Source of the DNA: Siphonodentalium dalli | Taxonomy: Eukaryota > Mollusca > Scaphopoda > Gadilida > Siphonodentaliidae | Assembly: GCA_032622095.1 (NCBI GenBank) | Contig: CP136069.1 | Coordinates: forward strand, 49,832,760 to 49,896,759 | DNA length: 64,000 nt | Direction: 5' to 3' | Shown: piece by piece, positions 21,311 through 32,309 of the stretch | How positions within the stretch are numbered: the first letter of the stretch is position 1 | How the letters are laid out: every line of letters starts with the position of its first letter | The notes under the pieces: model-generated | Told to the model about the DNA's origin: nothing | What the model saw: the letters and a program-made list of their open reading frames with translations, nothing else | Database searches by the model: none | Position numbers and translations under genes: made by a program

Positions 21311-21637
21311 ATGTCGATCCCGTATATTCCAGCAGATCTTGAAATGTGGAGAAAACATTTCAGAGATATGGTTGATGGGAAGTTAATACCCGATAATCAG
21401 GGTCGATACTTTATTGACAGAACTAAAAATAGTGATAGTGAAGAAGACGTTCTAAAACCACTTATTAACGTGGTGACACCCATCGCTCAAGCGATTGAAA
21501 TGGCTAAGGCTGAAGTTGCAGCAAATAAGTTGACAAACACACGTAAAGCGTCCAAACAAACCAACAAGAGAGTGTCTGATGGAGGTTTGTCTAATAATAA
21601 TAAGAAGAAAATGAAAAGAGCAGTGTCATACGATTAG
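21311..21637 (+). CDS. Small basic protein, right-arm copy (108 aa)
   Basis: Translation identical to the left-arm copy (19,822-20,148); the description there applies. The ATG is the first in frame after TTATAAGAG at 21,242. The stop is TAG at 21,635-21,637, and the zinc-finger gene follows 188 nt later on the same strand. Both copies being intact in an otherwise decayed neighbourhood points to recent insertion or to gene conversion between the arms. Confidence 0.7.
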   Translation: MSIPYIPADLEMWRKHFRDMVDGKLIPDNQGRYFIDRTKNSDSEEDVLKPLINVVTPIAQAIEMAKAEVAANKLTNTRKASKQTNKRVSDGGLSNNNKKKMKRAVSYD

Positions 21638-21644
21638 CCAAATC

Positions 21645-21839
21645 ATGAATGAATACATAGAGTACCATACTGATAAATTGGCATTAATTGAATCACCGGC
21701 GGTCAAATATCTATACCCTAGCCCCGGGACGAACGTACTCTTAGAGCGACGGTTGTATACCACACCTTATTCTCTCTTTTTATCGCTACTTATAAGAGTG
21801 ATGGTTCTTCCAATAATTCGCGATAATGCACGGGTGTGA
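21645..21839 (+). CDS. Hypothetical 64-aa frame, right copy
   Basis: Mirror of 19,620-19,814. It overlaps the start of the zinc-finger gene by 14 nt and spans its TATA-like motif. No recognisable domain; probably an open spacer. Confidence 0.25.
   Translation: MNEYIEYHTDKLALIESPAVKYLYPSPGTNVLLERRLYTTPYSLFLSLLIRVMVLPIIRDNARV
21790..21798 (+). promoter_or_regulatory. TTATAAGAG promoter motif of the zinc-finger gene (right copy)
   Basis: The motif is 36 bp before the ATG at 21,826, so a TATA-directed transcript would have a very short leader. The surrounding CTTCCAATAATTC sequence and the start codon region recur in degenerate form at 25,232-25,262. Confidence 0.5.
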
Positions 21840-22395
21840 TTTATGTGGCATTATTTTATCGACGAACTACAATCTACAAAGACATAAACAGATTAAACAC
21901 GGAGTTATGTCCGAGACAAAACCAACTCTCTTCGGAGAAGATACCGATGAATCTGACGAAGCGGTTCTAGATTCAGATTCAGATGAACGTGGAACGCTAT
22001 CAGATTCAGAAGATGGTAATGGCGTCGGTAGTAGAACGGTATTCGGTCTTAAGAAAGCTGCGCGATGTGTCAACGAGATGGACACATTCAAAAGTATGAT
22101 GAAACGCGTCACCAATGATGTGAAAGAAGAAGAGAGCATTTCGGGAGATGAGAGCATGTCGGGAAAAGAGGATACCATCGACACAGAGTTTGCTCTGTTT
22201 CTCAAAAGTTATAGACGATTAATAGAATACCAGTATCGATTGAAAACATCACGCATCCATACCATGATCATGAAGAAAATGGTCAAACTGACCAAACACG
22301 GATATAATAATGAATGGGCTGCAGATGAAGCGATGAGAAAATTCAAGAAACTCTTAGAAGTAAATCTAACGGTCGAAGATTCAGACAATGATTAA
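21826..22395 (+). CDS. C2H2 zinc-finger protein, right-arm copy (189 aa)
   Basis: Translation identical to the left-arm copy (19,064-19,633), with finger residues Cys4, Cys7, His20 and His25, an acidic middle and a basic helical C-terminal half. The start is the first ATG after TTATAAGAG. A second possible start is Met28 at 21,907, which would remove the finger. Transcription would run outward into the arm, with AATAAA at 22,401-22,406. Confidence 0.75.
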   Translation: MHGCDLCGIILSTNYNLQRHKQIKHGVMSETKPTLFGEDTDESDEAVLDSDSDERGTLSDSEDGNGVGSRTVFGLKKAARCVNEMDTFKSMMKRVTNDVKEEESISGDESMSGKEDTIDTEFALFLKSYRRLIEYQYRLKTSRIHTMIMKKMVKLTKHGYNNEWAADEAMRKFKKLLEVNLTVEDSDND

Positions 22396-22400
22396 ATTTC

Positions 22401-22406
22401 AATAAA
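22401..22406 (+). terminator. AATAAA polyadenylation signal
   Basis: AATAAA lies 5 nt after the TAA stop of the right-arm zinc-finger gene. The mirror copy is at 19,053-19,058. A compact gene end like this is common in viruses and virus-like elements. Confidence 0.55.
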
Positions 22407-23730
22407 CTTCATCAACATGTTATTCTCGTCTTCGTTATATATCTATAAGTGGGGAGGGGGTTTCACCAATATTACATCACGTCCCTTACCGCGTGTCACT
22501 TTAACATTCCACACCGTGCGTGTATTATCCCCCTTTAATTATGTCATAGCATTGGTACATAGAAGACTGTATAACACTATGCCTATGTCTGTATCTGTTG
22601 TCACACCGTGAGTGGATTGTCCGCCTTTAATGATGTCATAGCGTGTGTATATGCAAGACAGTATAACCCTATGATAATGCATGTAGCTGTTGTTGGTAAG
22701 ATGTGAAATATAAATTTCAAGGTTCAATTCATTCGTGTAGTAATTTTGTATATGTTCAACGCTCTTCATTCGTGCGCTTGTATTGTTAACATTCATTCAT
22801 AATGAGTGTCCCTTTAGAGTGTCTTGTGTTCCTTTAAGATTCAAACACCAATATTACATCACGTCCCTTGTTTCGTGTCACTTTAACTCCTTGAGTGTAT
22901 TGCCCCTTCGAATGATGTCATAGCAGGGGTACATGTAAGATAGTATAACACTATGACTATGTCTGTATCTGTTGTTGGTAAGATGTGAAAATATAAATTT
23001 CAGTTCATTCGTGTAGTAATTTCGTATATGTTCAACGCTCTTCATTCGTAAGAGTAATTACCAACTGGAAGTTGTACTATTTTTGATAAACATCGGATTT
23101 GCTCATCAGACGATAAGCTGACAATATTTACGTATGGTCTAATTAGATTCATGCATAAATGTAAGGTAATTTTTGTTATGGTCAAGTTTTTTGTTAAGAC
23201 CATGTTCTAACATAGATCGATGAATAAGTTAAAGGTCATTATATTCCACAGTCAAATCTATTGGTGATCGAATTTGATAACTATTTTATTGGAACAACTA
23301 AGAGTATTATTTACGTGAGATCAATGAGTCCAATTATTATAAATAATAAATTGCAGGCATCGGTGGATACCCGATTGCCACATTTAGTGATCACGTGATA
23401 AACTGATAAAATGTCCAAGTGACGTACTATATTGAGCAAAAAAAAAATGAGTTGACCTTCGGCTTCGTCCCGATTGGTTACTGAGCTGACACCGGGGATA
23501 AATTGACCAATGGCTGCTATTGTATCCTTTTGACAGATATGCGTGCGCAGACTCGTTTGATGTTCGCTATCGCATTACTATGTTTTAATAGCCGAGCCTT
23601 CACTTCTCGTCTGACTCTCTTACCGGCAAGACCTGTCTACACAGTACTTCTCCGGCAGACTATTCATCCACTGATAGGCCTACATACAGGTATGCCCTAA
23701 ATAATGGACTGCTTAACCACAGCAGAATTA
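22407..23730. other. Right arm, middle non-coding part
   Basis: Mirror image of 17,730-19,052. It holds inverse copies C and B of the internal direct repeat and unassigned DNA. No additional gene is supported. Confidence 0.55.
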
Positions 23731-24232
23731 CATTTTTTTGCTCATTTGCTCATTTGCTCATTTTTTTGCTCATTTTCTTGCTCATTTGCTCATTTTTATT
23801 GCTCATTTGCTCATTTTCTTGCTCATTTGCTCATTTTCTTGCTCATTTGCTCATTTTTTTGCTCATTTGCTCATTTTTATTGCTCATTTGCTCATTTTCT
23901 TGCTCATTTGCTCATTTTTTTGCTCATTTGCTCATTTTTTTGCTCATTTGCTCATTTTTATTGCTCATTTGCTCATTTTCTTGCTCATTTACTCATTTTC
24001 TTGCTCATTGGCTCATTTTTTTGCTCATTTGCTCATTTTTTTGCTCATTTTCTTGCTCATTTGCTCATTTTCTTGCTCATTTGCTCATTTTCTTGCTTAT
24101 TTGCTCATTTTTTTGCTCATTTGCTCATTTTTATTGCTCATTTGCTCATTTTCTTGCTCATTTGCTCATTTTCTTGCTCATTTGCTCATTTTTTTGCTCA
24201 TTTGCTCATTTTTTTGCTCATTTGCTCATTGA
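23731..24232 (-). repeat. ATGAGCAA minisatellite, right arm
   Basis: Mirror of 17,227-17,729, with small differences in unit order and number. The long frames over it are low-complexity artefacts. Confidence 0.95.
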
Positions 24233-25789
24233 TTGGTGCATACTCAAGAGTCATAGACCTAACATCCAATGTACGTTAATGGTGTCATAGCGTGGGTACA
24301 TAGAAGACTGTATAACACTATGCCTATGTCCGTATCTGTTGTCACACCGTGAGTGGATTGTCCGCCTTTAATGATGTCATAGCGTGTGTACATGCAAGAC
24401 AGTATAATACTATGATTATGTCTGTAGCTGTTGTTGGTAAGATGTGAAATATAAATTTCAAGGTTCAATTCATTCGTGTAGTAATTTCGTATATGTTCAA
24501 CGCTCTTCATTCGTGCGCTTGTATTGTTAACATTCATTCATAATGAGTGTCCCTTTAGATCGATAAATAAGTTAAAGGTCATTACATTCCACAGTCAAAT
24601 CTATTGGTGATCGAATTTGATGCTGGTATTATCACGTTGGTCTGTGATTGAGTGTACAAAATCTCTTGTCAAGTGAACACCTGCAGATTATCTATTTTTC
24701 TAAACATAGAACATGTCTGAACCTATCATTGGTACAATAGCAGTGATATAATGTTACATCATCGGTGCTACCTGGAGTTTTCGGCATACAAAATGGTCGT
24801 AAGTGTGAATGGAGTGATAAGGGGTTATTACGTAATGTTGTTATAACAATGTCATCAAAGCAATTTCTATAATTGAGTGTCCTGGACGTATGCATGTTTT
24901 GGATAACTAATTATCGTGTGAATGACACAGTTTATCAACCTTAATTGATACTAACCCGTTAAACAACTATTTCTGCTCAAATCGATATGTTTTCTGAATA
25001 CCATATAGCTGTGACCGGGGAAATAATAGAATTCATTTGGTAAAGCAAAGGTGTGAAAGACACATTGTTAACACCAATGTGGCGTGTGTGATTGCGTGTA
25101 CATCGCTCATGTTCCATGTAAAAATGGCTGAGATTAAATCATCATTCATTCAATATGACAGTTCATTCTGGGGGGTTGTAATTTCGCCTTACCATTTTCG
25201 ACCGTTAGTGATTCAACATAGTACATTTCAATACTTCCAATAATTCACGAAAATACACGCCTGTCATATACTCAATAACTTCATATAGAGATAAGTAAAG
25301 AATAAACGCTCTTTATTATTTATGTAAAAGTAATGGTGTCTATTTTCAGGTATGACAATTATATGAACTGCGTCCGTTAAACACTGGAATGTATGCATTC
25401 ATACCGTTGGTCACAATGTCCAACATTACAGCGACTGTCCATACACATATAATTGGTATAAAGATATTTCTAAACATCGATTAATAAATACATTGAAACA
25501 TTGGTTGAACAAAAAAATAACGAAAGATATTACGCGCAAATAATTTAACATTCGATATTTTTTAATATCGAGATTATCAGAAACCGAAAAACTCGTTATA
25601 AATTTTTTATTTAAACTTTTTTTTAGAGAAATAATTTTGAGGGTTTTGAAATTTTTTCTTTTTTTGAAATTTGGGGGTTTTGAATTTTTTTGTGGAAAAA
25701 ATTAATTTTAGGGTTTTGAAATTTTTTGGAAAAAATAAATTTTGGAATTTTTGAAAAATTTTTTGGGTTTTGATATTTTGGAAGTTTTG
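24233..25789. other. Right arm, outer non-coding part
   Basis: Mirror of 15,673-17,226. It includes inverse copy A of the internal repeat, the degenerate zinc-finger-start relic (25,232-25,262) and AATAAACGCTCTTTATTATT near 25,300. No gene is supported; the 68-codon frame at 25,037-25,243 has no domain. Confidence 0.55.
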
Positions 25790-25840
25790 GGAATATTTTA
25801 GTACAACCAATTTTAGACCCAAAGATTCTATTTTTAGATG
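25790..25840 (-). repeat. 51-bp repeat, outer right copy
   Basis: Inverse of 15,622-15,672 and fourth copy of this repeat in the element. Confidence 0.9.
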
Positions 25841-25867
25841 TGAATCCAACGAGGCCCCTATTCTTCT

Positions 25868-25873
25868 GATAAT
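25868..25873. repeat. Target site duplication GATAAT, right copy
   Basis: Follows ATTCTTCT, the right end of the palindrome, and matches 15,589-15,594. Confidence 0.9.
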
Positions 25874-26478
25874 CTTGCAGAAACCTTTTTCGCTACGTTA
25901 TCCAGATATTTGTTCCATTTGAGATTATTTTGGAGTTCCAGACCAAGATGCGTGTGCGAATCTACAAAGGAAACATCGTTTCCCTGGAATTTCAAGTTGA
26001 GATGGGAATTTCCGGATACTAGGGAGTAAGATAGCGCTACAGTTTTTAGTGGATTGAAGGACACTAGCCATTTTTGAGCCCATTCGTCAATTTTATTCAA
26101 GTCGTTATTTAGATCACTTGTTAGGATATCCACATCGTAATGAGAGGCAGACAAGCATGTATCGTCTGCGAACATTCGCGTATCGGACTGGGTGACGTCA
26201 GGTATGTCGTTTATATAGACCAGAAACAGGAAGGGGCCCAATATTTATCCTTGGGGCACCCCAGCTGGGATACGTTTCAAGTCAGAATATGTATCATTTA
26301 CAAGGACTCTTTGCTTTCTGTTATGTAAATAATCCTCCAGCCAGGCCAGAAGTCGTCCCCTAATTCCATAGTGACTCAACTTATACACCAGCCCCCGGTG
26401 CCAGACTCTCTCAAATGCCTTTGAGATATCACAAAATACAGAACAAGTATATAAGCCTTTGTCGAGAGTCTAAGTAGG
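25874..26478 (-). pseudogene. LINE reverse transcriptase, catalytic part (upstream of insertion)
   Basis: The minus strand encodes motif A CDISKAFERVWH (about 26,440-26,405), an AGVPQG motif B with an internal stop where Ser is expected, ILGPFLFLVYINDIP, and the catalytic box MFADDTC (about 26,165). It then continues to the insertion point. The protein resumes at 15,588 on the other side of the palindromic element. The family is the CR1/Jockey group of non-LTR elements. The region upstream of 26,478 is lost. Confidence 0.88.
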
Positions 26479-26960
26479 TTTTGTAAGTGAGACCACTAAG
26501 GAGGGAAACCAAATTTCCTATCTCGGCCCTAGTCTCAGCTCTACCATGCACATACTTAGGGGAGAAACCACATTTCCCACCCTAGTATTATTAGCTCTAT
26601 ATCCCATCATCAAAACCACATGCGGAGGCATTACGGCATGATTATTCACTTTCACATCACTCATCAAACAAAAGGCGCACATCTGGAGACGTTACCATTG
26701 CCGCGGTTTCTCCATTAAATGTGACCAACCCTCCGTGCTGACAACACACATTCAGCCTGGACACAGCTCTCGGCCCGATGTGTGTCTCGACTGCACAGAT
26801 TTAATAGGCTTTTACTATACTAAGACCTTAGGGTGTCCATGTTGGTGTGACTCCGGTATCGATGTGACTATTTACTGCCCGGGCAAGCCCGGACTGCCAC
26901 ATGAGCCCGTGGACAGTATAATATGATGCTTTATGATAGTAGGATACATACAAAGCATAA
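26479..26960. other. Unassigned spacer
   Basis: No gene is seen. GACAGTATAATATGATGC and AGGATACATACAAAGCAT (26,913-26,960) recur beyond the foldback element at about 32,537-32,590, so these flanks belong to a shared host repeat. Confidence 0.45.
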
Positions 26961-28447
26961 TTAGACCGGCCTCCAGACGAGGGTAGTGTCACACGAAAGG
27001 GTAGACATTTTGACGCTATCTCCAATTATCCTTGTCCCATGGGGGTTCCAAAACACTGAGGTATCCAGGGCGGAACATGTGGAAAATATATTTTTTTGAC
27101 CTTTTTGGTGGTTTTGACCTGCAAATTTCATTATAATCAGGAAAACCAATAAAATAAGACAAATGTTGAATAAAATATACTTAAATATTATATATTTATT
27201 CTATCTGGGTTGCTTAAAATTTATGATGTGCGAAATGTTATATTATCCAACAAATTTTGTGAAAAAATCACGAAAAAGCCCCAATTATTTTTTTGGGTAT
27301 AAAGCTCTCATTTGGTGCATCAGAATATTCAGCATTATATACCTGATTTATTAATATCAACATGACAAGCAATGATATCCAACAATCAGAGATATTTCAA
27401 AAAACTTAACCCACCCCTCTAAAACTGATTTTCTATCTGAAAATACCTGTCAAGTCAGAATAGCCCATTTTCGTTCTGTTTTGTTAATCAATTCAGAGTC
27501 TTATCATATATCATGGAATTAGCATGTATCTGAGGAGGTTTATGTTATAGTCTAGTTTGTTTAAATATTAGATTTTTTTGGGGTAAATTGGCTAAACGTT
27601 TTATTATATTTAAGCGAAAATGTTTTGAAAAATTCCCATGACTTTGTCAGTTTTATGGATACAGCTGCACAACATGCACCACAATAAGCATAACTTCTTC
27701 CCCAATATCAGACATGAAATGCTATAATCTGTACCAGACCAGAATTGAGAAATATCGTAAAACTTAACCCTACCCCAAGATAGTGTTCTCAATGCTTTCA
27801 ATGTTATCCTATACTAAACTCGAAAGGTCGCTCATACTAGTTGATAGAATTCATATCATAAATTGCAATAGTTCTGCCCACGGATTATGTAATCTCATTT
27901 TCCCTGTCACTGTCAATTTCATCAAATGTGATTTATCAGTCAATGGAATATATGTGCAACATCTTACGAGAAGAATGGTTCAAACAACTCAGGCTGCCTA
28001 TCGGATGTCCATCCATGAAGTGCTAAACCGGGAGTGGTTGATTTGGCAACGGTTGAATGTATCCACTGTTTTGCTGTCATGTTGGCTCGTTTTGAGTGTA
28101 GAATTAAAGATTCCTCACATGGTGGAAGTGCAGAAAGATCAACTACCTTTTGCTGATTCTCGAACTTCTTCTGGAACTTTACCCACCTAGCTTAATTAAC
28201 TTTTCTCGAATGTGGACCATACATGTATAACTATAAGGCACATGTTAACTCCTTGATTGTATTAAGCGTGTCACTGTCCAAAACCCAATTCATTCCTAAA
28301 TAAGCCATGACTTCCATATATCTTGATGATCTTTCCAGAAACTTCCAGTAGTGTTTTTTTTTCCTTTTTGAAACAACGATGAAAGGTAATTATTACCTGT
28401 GAAGGAATGGAACCCAACAACTGCATTCTTCTGTATATTTGACTGCC

Positions 28448-29069
28448 AAAATGTGGAAATGGTAGATATTGACCCAGCGTGTGCCGCAATCGCTTACAAG
28501 TTGTGGTTGATGTTTAAAGTTGGCTATTCTGCCTTCTATACATTGAAAACTAACATGTCTGATGCACCTTAGTTAATTTTTACTATTGTCACCACTGACA
28601 TTACCAGAAATATTGGATTTTTCTCTCACAAACATGACATAAATAACGGCACTAAAAATTTCAAGTAAATTGTAACTATGTTTGGTATGAAAGATGTTTA
28701 TTGTTTTGATCTACATTAAAGGTGTCACACTAATGTGTTTAAAAACTAAATTACTCAAAATGGCAACCATTTTTACATATATCCCGAACATTATTCTCTG
28801 CGTTTCCGAAAATGTAGCAAATTATGACTTACTTGGTTATTTTACATGTTAGCTAATCAACTGACAAAACTAAATGTTCTATTCTGGTTGTCCCATTTTA
28901 TTATGGGGTATAACAAATTAATTTTAAAGTTGCCTTATTTTTTTCCCCCCGAAAACCTCTTTTTGGATACTGGCTATATATGTTTTAATAACTGGGCAGA
29001 ACTTTGAAATCGAACTGAAATGAATCATAATTTATGGCTATTCTGGCCTATTAGGATAAACATTGATAG
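28448..29069. other. Loop of the foldback element, unassigned part
   Basis: AT-rich DNA between the left arm and the minisatellite. I see no gene or repeat in it. Confidence 0.45.
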
Positions 29070-30640
29070 ACATGATACAGGGTGGAGGTCAATATGGCAA
29101 CCAGGGAGTTACCGTGTGGTCATAGGTGAGGTGAATATGTATAAAGGGAGTCATTGTATGGTCATGAATGATGTGAATAGGTGTATATGATTAGCTATAT
29201 GGTCATGAATGTGGTGGCTATGGTGAGATGTATAGGTATGCCAGGAGTGAGAGTATGGTCATTTGTGAGGTGAATATATATACAGGGAGTTACTGTGTGG
29301 TTGTATGGTTATGACTACCTAGTACAGGTGTACACAATGTGGCTCAATGGGCATTGCTGTGGTTTACATGTATGTAAATAACGAGAGTACCTACATGGTC
29401 ATATGTGTGTTTATGTAAATATGGAGTGACTGTATGTTCATGGGTGAGATGTACAGATGTACTGTGTGTGGCTGTATTGTCATAGGTATGTGTATATGTA
29501 TACATGTGTTGTCTGTATGATCATTGGTGGGGTGAATGGACAAATATATGTGCAGCTATGTGTAATGCGTATAGGTGTACATGGAATGACAGTAGTCATA
29601 ATGTGTATATGTGTACCCGATGTATGCTGAATGGTCACTGACGAGTGTGTGGATGGTCATGTGTGAATGTATATGCATATATCGAGAGGCTATATGACTA
29701 TTGACGTGGCAAATATATATACAGTGAGTTACTCTATGGCCAGTAGTGAGGTGAATATGTTTCCAGGGAGTGACTGTATGGCCAATGGTGAGGTGAACAG
29801 GTATACAAGGAGTGACTGTATGATCATGAATGCGGTGAATATGTATAGAGAGAGTGACTATATGGTCATGTGTAAGGTGTAAGCGTATACCTGGTGTGCC
29901 TGCATGGCTGTATGGTCATGTGTATGGTATACGGGTATACATAAGTGTGGCTGTATGGTGATGGAGAGATATGTGTATAAAGTGAGTGGCTATATCGCCA
30001 TTAGTGAGGTGCATATGTTTACCTGGAGTGATTCTATGGTCATGCTTGGGGTATATGTATAATTGCATGGCTATTTTGCCATGGGTTTGGTGAACAAGTA
30101 TACAGTGAGTGGCGTATGACCAATGGTGAGGTGAATTTGTATACAATGATTGACTGAATGATGATGAATGTGTTGAATATAGGTACACAGGGGGTGACTC
30201 TATGGTCATGGGTCAAGTGTATGAGTATACCTGGTGTGCCTGCATGGTGACCCATGGCTGTATGGGCATGTGTGGGTGTACATGTATACATGAGTGCGGA
30301 TATATATGGTCTTGTGTGAGGGGTACGTATATCAAGCGAGTGGCTATATGGCCGATGGTGAGATGCATTGCAAATGAAAACATGGAGTGACTCTATGGTC
30401 ATGAATGGGATGTATATGTTTATCTTGAATGGCTATTTTGACCATGGCGAATAGGTATACGGGGATTGACCGTATGGCCAATGGTGAGATGAATATGTAT
30501 ACAATGATTGACTATATAGTCATGGGTCAGGTGTACGTGTACACAGAGTGAGTGACCATCTTGTCATTTGTGTGGTGTTTATGTGTATATATGGAGTGAC
30601 TGTATGCTAGTGGGTTGGTTATACATATGTACCTTGGGCT
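29070..30640 (+). repeat. Degenerate ~40-45-bp minisatellite
   Basis: About 1.5 kb of diverged units around TATGGTCATGGGTGAGGTG followed by AATATGTATACAGGGAGTGAC. Units vary in length and sequence, so the array is old. Frames such as 29,916-30,402 are by-products. Confidence 0.8.
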
Positions 30641-32309
30641 GCTATTGCTTTCCACAATAACTCAACGACATATTAATCGATAGAGAGGTCATGTCAGAGA
30701 GTTCTCCATCTTGATGCCGTTTATGCATGTTGGAGAAAACGTTAAATGATTTCCCCCTGATAATAGTTAATCAATTTTGATGCTAATGGGCAGGTGATTA
30801 AAGTCAAATGTACAGAAGAATGCACGTATTGGGTTCCATTCATTCACGGGTAATTATACCTTCGAAAAAGGAAAAAAACTTGTCTGGAAGTTGCTGGAAA
30901 GACGATCAAAATATATGGAACTCATGGCATATTTAGGAACGAATTGGGTATTGGACAGTGACACGCATGTGCCTTAATTATATGTCCAACGTTCGAGAAT
31001 AGTGAATCAAGCTAGGCGGATAATGTTCCCACAGAAGTTCGAGAATCAGCAGAAGCTACTTGTTCTTTCTGCACTTCCACCATGTGAGGAATCTTTAATT
31101 CTACACTCAAAACGAGCCACCATGATAACAAAACAGTGGAGACTTGCAACCGTTTTCAAAATCAACCACTCCCGGTGTAGCTCTTCGTGGATGGACGGCC
31201 GATAACTAGCCTGAGTTGTTTGAACCATTCTTCCCGTAAAATGTTGCACAGAAATTATATTGACTGATACCATCACATTTGATGACAATGAAGATGAGAC
31301 TGCATATTCCGTGGGCAGAACTATTGCAATTTATGATATGAATTCTATCCACTTAAGTATGAACAACCTTTCGAGTTTAGTATAGCATAAAATTGAGAGC
31401 ATTGAGAACACTATCTTGTCGTAGGGTTAAGTTTTACTTTATTTCTCAATTCTGGTCTGGTACATGATTATAGCATTTCATGTCTGATATTGGGGAAGAA
31501 TTCATGCTTTTTGTGGTGCATTTTGTGCAGCTGTATCCATAAAACTGACAAAGTCATGGGAATTGTTCAGAAATTTTTGACTTAAAAATAATCAAACTTT
31601 TAGCTAATTTACCCAAAAAAAATCACAAATTGAAACAAAAATACACTCTACCATACCATAAACCTCCTCAGATACATGCTAATTCCATGATATATGATAA
31701 GACTCTGAATTGATTAACAAAACGGAACGAAAACGGGCTATTCTGACTTGACAGGTATTTTCTGATAGAAAATCAGTTTTAGGAGGTGGGTTAAGTTTTT
31801 GGAAATATCTCGGTGTTTAGGATATCATTCCTTGTGATGTTGATATTATTAAATCAGATATATAATGGTGAAAATGTTAATGCACCACTGAGAGCTTTAT
31901 TCCGAAAAATGAAAATTTTATAGGAAATCTTCTGGAAAACTTTTTTGAAAAAGCACTGCAATTTATGCATTTTTTTGGCATTTTCGTGAATTTTTCACAA
32001 AATTTGTTGGATAATATAACTTTTTGCACATCATATATGTTAAGCAACCCAGATAGAATAAATATCTGATATTCAAGTATATTTTATTTAACATTTGTCT
32101 TATTTTATTGGTTTTCTGATTATACTGAAATTTGCAGGTCAAAAACACCAAAAAGGTCAAAAAAATATATTTTCCACATGTTCCGCACTGGATACCTCAG
32201 TGTTTTGGAATCCCCATCGGACAAGGATAATTGGAGATAGCGTCAAAATTTCTACCCTTTCGTGTGACACTACCCTCATCTGGGGGCCGGTCTAAATTAT
32301 GTTGTGAAA

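Larger units (their letters stand above)
15595..25867. mobile_element. 10.3-kb palindromic Polinton-like element
   Basis: The ends are AGAAGAATAGGGGCCTCG and its exact inverse. Mirror positions sum to 41,459 for inner features and 41,462-41,463 outside the minisatellite, so the 5.1-kb arms differ in net length by only 3-4 bp. The flanking 6-bp duplication, AG/CT termini and giant inverted repeats match Polinton/Maverick elements. The cargo is two copies of a two-gene cassette; no polymerase B, integrase, packaging ATPase, protease or capsid gene is visible, so it would depend on another element for replication and integration. Alternatives are an inverted-repeat DNA transposon of unknown class or a virus-derived satellite. 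Confidence 0.85.
26965..32296. mobile_element. 5.3-kb foldback element with ~1.48-kb inverted arms
   Basis: The left arm (26,965-28,447) and right arm (30,809-32,296) are diverged inverse complements along their length. The ends are GACCGGCC(T/C)CCAGA(C/T)GAGG and the inverse, flanked by TA. Frames in the two arms (for example near 27,980-28,190 and 31,046-31,250) do not stay in register, so the arms look non-coding. The loop contains the minisatellite at 29,070-30,640. No transposase is seen. Confidence 0.75.

Noticed and set aside
20147-21312. Frames of up to 197 codons rich in Arg, Pro, Ala and Gly in the palindrome centre
   Set aside because: They are translations of GGC/GCC runs and TTTGAAATT tracts and change completely with frame; no protein-like segment apart from the repeat.
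15595-25867. The palindrome as an assembly artefact
   Set aside because: Distinct flanks, a 6-bp target duplication, an in-frame LINE across the empty site and small differences between arms argue for a real insertion; only long reads could fully exclude an artefact.
27783-28190. A 135-aa gene in the foldback arm
   Set aside because: The homologous stretch in the other arm (about 31,046-31,288 inverse) keeps DNA similarity but not the reading frame.
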